Both the position numbers and the translations under genes were made by a program. The notes beneath the pieces were generated by a model. The model was not told where the DNA came from. It did no database searches and saw only the letters and a program-made list of their open reading frames with translations. A stretch of 64,000 bases of DNA from the NCBI GenBank assembly GCA_010909165.1, contig VJWM01000193.1:310001-374000 (forward strand), given 5' to 3'. This document shows positions 60,395 to 64,000 of the stretch, piece after piece. How positions within the stretch are numbered: position 1 is the stretch's first letter; the number at the start of each line of letters is the position of its first letter. Origin of the DNA: Anthoceros angustus. Its lineage: Eukaryota; Streptophyta; Anthocerotopsida; Anthocerotales; Anthocerotaceae.

Positions 60395-63300
60395 ATGGGG
60401 ATCTGCTCTTCTGGCCGGCAGCCTCATGGCGGTCCTGCACCGGTGCTCGTGTGGCTGATGATCTTGCTGACTGCCGCCCTGCTGCTGCTGCAAGTCGCTG
60501 CTCGGGACATATCTGACGATGACGATTCGCCCTCGGTTCCTGGTTGCGACAATGCTTTTGTGCTGGTAGGTGCATGCATGCAGGTTCGGGGATGCATCAC
60601 CCGGTGGCTGTGCAGCAGACGCATACGTTTGGTGGTTCTTGGTTAGGTTACAGCATGCGTTGTGGTTTCGTCTAAGTGGTTGGGGCACATTGGAGATGGG
60701 AAGGCTCCAATTTGGAGTGCAAGGCTCCTTCTTTCAGTGGCTGAGTGGGAGCATGTTGTGGGATGATAGGTGAAAGTCCGGAATTGGGTTAACGGCAAAG
60801 AGGGGAACGAGTATGTGGGAGTCAGTGCAAAGTTCGGTGCCAAGATACAGAGCAAAGAAGAAGATGCTCACAGTGCACCTCTCTTCATCGCAGATCCTAG
60901 GGACTGTTGCGCAAATATCACGACCAAGGCAAGGAAGCGTTAGAACTGTACGCGCTGCCGTAGTGCTTGCCTTGGGAGTGAGAATTGACCGGTGATTTGG
61001 TCTCCAGGAAATCCCATTTGTTGTTATGGCTGAGAGGGGGGATTGTACGTTCACAAAAAAGGCTCGAATTGCACAGCAGGCTGGTGCAAGAGCTTTGTTA
61101 GTTGTTAATGACCAACAAGGTGAGGATCCTCATCGGTGTGCTGGTTATTATTGGGATGGGCACTCTTTCCTTATCACTGACAACTGGTATGTGCTCTCTG
61201 TGTGGGATGTTCACAGGGCTCTATAAGATGGTGTGTGAGGAGAATGATACCTTTGTCGATATCACCATCCCTGTGGTGATGTTGCCCAAAGATGCTGGAA
61301 CCAGTCTGGAAGCTAACGTTGTAGCAGGGAAGAGGGGTATGTGAAGATTCTGCCTCTGTAGCACACCATGCTGGAGCTTCCTTGTCTTAGTTGCGGGGGC
61401 AGTAGCTAATCCGTTTGCCCTGTGTTTCTAGTGAGAGTGCTCCTTTTCTCCCCAACTCGGCCGCTTGTGGATGTTGCGGAAGTTTTCTTGTGGCTGATGG
61501 CAGTCGGTACCATTTTGGGGGCTTCTTTCTGGTCTGCATGGAGTGCAAAAGAGGCATCAATCCAACACTACAGAAGAGTGAAGGTGTGCTGATCAGCATG
61601 TGGAATGTGATCTTGCATCAGAGAGACAATCTGCTTGATCTACCTGTCGTCCAAATATGCTTTACATGACAACCAATGAGCAGGGCTGCCCTCTTCTGAA
61701 CTTTGCTATCCTCATTTTTCATGTCTGCTGATCAGGATGTTGTCGACCCCTGTGTGGATGAAAGCCGCGAGGAGAAAAACGTGGTTGACATCAATGTTTA
61801 TTCAGCAGTGCTATTTCTCGTTCTGGCATCAGCATTTTTGGTGTTGCTCTACTTTCTCATGTCGAAGTGGTTCCTTATGATTCTGGTGGTCGTCTTCTGT
61901 ATTGGTGGAGTTGAGGTAATTTCCGCCCCTCAGTCTCTGAAAGGCTACCGATAGCAGACTTCCATCGTAGAGTTCGGTTCTCCTGCAAGGAGTTTCTAGT
62001 GCTCTATTTTCTGTCTTGACATCTAATGCGTTTAGCATGCTCTTATTGCAGGGCTTGCAAACCTGTGTGGTGTCACTTCTGTCAAGGTAAATGATCTGCT
62101 TCCATGGATTTTGGTGACTTATGGGAAGTGGGTTACGGTTTATCTATTGCTGAAATCCCTGCAAAACAGAGGTGCCTTCTGCTTTGACCTTTACAGGTGG
62201 TTTACATGTACCCATGGTTTCTTGCTTGCTCCCCCAACCCTGCAGGTTTGCGCCCAGTTTAGCTTCCATTTATGTAAACGTACCCTTAATCGGGGACATA
62301 TCAGTGCTCTCGCTTCTTGTTGCTCCTTTCTGCATCACATTCGGAGTGTTGTGGGCAGTATTTCGGCATCTCTCCTTTGCCTGGATCGCTCAGGATATTC
62401 TTGTAAGTTCTCATTTGGACGTCCTCTGTCTCACCATTTCCTGCCGGCTCCCTGTTGTCATAACTGACAAATCTTATTGCACTGTGTTTGTTCTCCAGGG
62501 CATTTCATTGATTCTGACAGTGCTCCAAATTGTGCAACTTCCTAACATCAAGGTGTGCTGTTGTAATTACTCGCCTCCATAGACACCTAGGTGTGTAGAA
62601 TAGGCAACAGCCCGTGTTCTCTGTACTGCTTTTGTAACCATGGGCTATTGGACACAGGTTTCCACAGTGCTATTGAGTTGTGCATTCTTCTACGACATTT
62701 TCTGGGTGTTCATATCACCTTATTTCTTCCACGAGAGTGTGATGATTGTGGTAAGTAAATCGCTGATGTCTGTGCCCTTCTCTTACCGCGTCTCCTGCCG
62801 GTTAGTCCGATCCAAGGATTCTCATCTAGTGCCCATGCCAGGTTGCTCGAGGTGACAGAAGCGGAGGAGATGGTATTCCGATGCTTCTCAAGGTTCCCAG
62901 ACTGTATGACCCATGGGGTGGTTACAGCATTATAGGTTTTGGAGACATTCTTTTGCCAGGCCTGCTGGTCTCCTTCTGTCTCAGGTAAGTCACCAGCTAT
63001 GAGCTTGTTGCCAGTGATCGCAGAAGAGGCTGGATCATAATCATAACCCTTGAGGTATCGCTGTTGCCATTTCGCAGGTATGACTGGGCAGCCAAGAAGA
63101 GCCTCTCGAAAGGATACTTCTTGTGGGCAATCATGGGTTACGGTTTCGGTAGGTCTCTACACCAGCCTTGCTTGCGCTCAAAGCCCACCAGCCCGAAATC
63201 CCATTTCGGCATCTGGACTAATGAGTACTGTGATCTTGGATCCTCTCCAGGCCTCTTCCTGACTTACGTGGCACTTAACCTGATGGACGGCAACGGTCAA

Positions 63301-63563
63301 CCGGCGCTTCTGTACATCGTACCTTGCACACTCGGTAACAAACGCAACACCTCCCCACTTCCTAACGCCGTGTGCATCTCCATCTGTTCCCACCTATAGC
63401 TAACCGGCATTCCACGTGTATAACGTACCCCGCAGGAACTGTGCTCTTCCTGGCCTGGAGGAGGGGGGAGATGAACCTCCTGTGGAGCCAGGACGACGAA
63501 GACGTGAAAGGGGAAGTAGAACCACCTCACACGGCAGCAGTACCCGCAGTCGGTGTATCATAG
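60395..63563 (+). CDS. Signal peptide peptidase-like intramembrane aspartyl protease with PA domain (SPPL2-5 type)
   Basis: A multi-exon gene of about 12 coding exons. Exon 1 (60,395-60,565) encodes a signal peptide ([20 protein letters not shown]). A lumenal protease-associated domain follows: [77 protein letters not shown]. Membrane exons include [58 protein letters not shown]-like sequence and FAWIAQDIL. Catalytic motifs are FFYDIFWVF (YD, ~62,690) and [11 protein letters not shown] (GxGD, ~62,940), with QPALLYIVP (PAL motif, ~63,300). The last exon ends [20 protein letters not shown] and a short tail at TAG 63,561-63,563. These enzymes cut transmembrane helices of type II proteins in endomembranes. 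All key residues are present, so it should be active. Some exon borders are approximate. Confidence 0.92.
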
Positions 63564-64000
63564 TTCACCCAGCACGTCACCCACCACGAGCTGACAATCG
63601 GGTACATAGACCCTCCTCCTGTTTTCTGCGGACGGGACTCCAGTACAGCGGCCCCGTCCATTCATTTCTGGACAGGCCTGTTCCCAACTTGGCAGCAGTA
63701 GCACCGGTTATGGGTGAGAGCCTCTCTTCTCTCACCCAAAACGGACACCCTTCGTACAAATTATTGGAGGAGTCCAGAAATCCGTCCCTCCACCTAGAAA
63801 GGAGGCCCAAGGACGGATAGCACGGGCAGGCCACACGCTACTTTCGCCTTCTCCTCCTTTTATTCACTAGTTGTCGGACTGGGTTGCATCAGACTTTATT
63901 CGCAGGTGAGTGCGCTTTATTCCAGAGGAGAAAGGGACGTGGGTCTGGATATCGGCACCCTAGAGCTCCGATGTCGGAACGGAATATTATTGGGTGCTGG
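63564..64000. other. 3' region of the SPPL gene
   Basis: Presumed 3' untranslated region and beyond. Frames on both strands are short and without domains. No counterpart was found in the first block, which is truncated before this point. Confidence 0.5.

Overview
This window looks like nuclear DNA of a land plant, most likely a seed-free one (bryophyte, lycophyte or fern). The evidence is spliced genes with short GT-AG introns (about 70-350 bp), a PLS-class PPR editing-type gene, an ELF4-like clock gene, an ER-stress bZIP, a UBC23/UBC24(PHO2)-type ubiquitin conjugase, Copia, Ty3/gypsy (Athila/Tat-like) and Mutator-like elements. The intronless PPR gene with eight very similar repeat triplets fits seed-free plants. 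I cannot name the species.

Layout. (1) 1-17.4 kb is retrotransposon DNA. A tandem array of five ~1.2-kb LTRs alternates with one decayed gypsy internal region (gag, RT, RNase H, integrase) and three short internal regions made of the gypsy leader plus a Copia GAG-pre-integrase fragment. The array abuts a decayed Copia pol and its 3' LTR. (2) 17.4-19.7 kb holds a minus-strand transposon-like gene with a coiled-coil tail invaded by a GA/CT microsatellite. (3) 19.9-28.8 kb holds an intact intronless PHO2/UBC23-like gene, two fragments of the same family, and a ~4.7-kb Mutator-like element with ~265-bp inverted termini and a perfect 9-bp target duplication, inserted into one of those fragments. 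(4) 28.8-44.7 kb is the gene-rich core: an E/E+-type PPR protein (minus), GAA1/GPAA1 (minus) divergent from proteasome beta-3 (plus), a VIT/CCC1-family transporter, an ELF4-like protein and a membrane-tethered bZIP17/28-type factor. (5) 44.7-50.7 kb is intergenic: a putative 5S rRNA-derived SINE, a second Mutator-like relic with stop codons, and a 39-bp palindrome. (6) 50.8-63.6 kb is a tandem block duplication: Sec61-alpha copy 1 plus a dead SPPL protease copy, then a diverged Sec61-alpha copy 2 plus an intact SPPL gene. The dead SPPL copy carries an antisense PPR fragment inside an exon.

Several genes share an endomembrane setting: Sec61-alpha (ER translocation), GAA1 (GPI anchoring in the ER), bZIP17/28 type (ER-stress sensing), SPPL (intramembrane proteolysis) and VIT (vacuolar-type metal transport). 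I see no operon-like organisation. The grouping may be chance, apart from the Sec61/SPPL block, which arose by duplication.

Limits: exon borders were set by reading splice sites and matching remembered family conservation, so allow a few bases of error. Transposon boundaries are accurate to about 10-20 bp unless a duplication is quoted.
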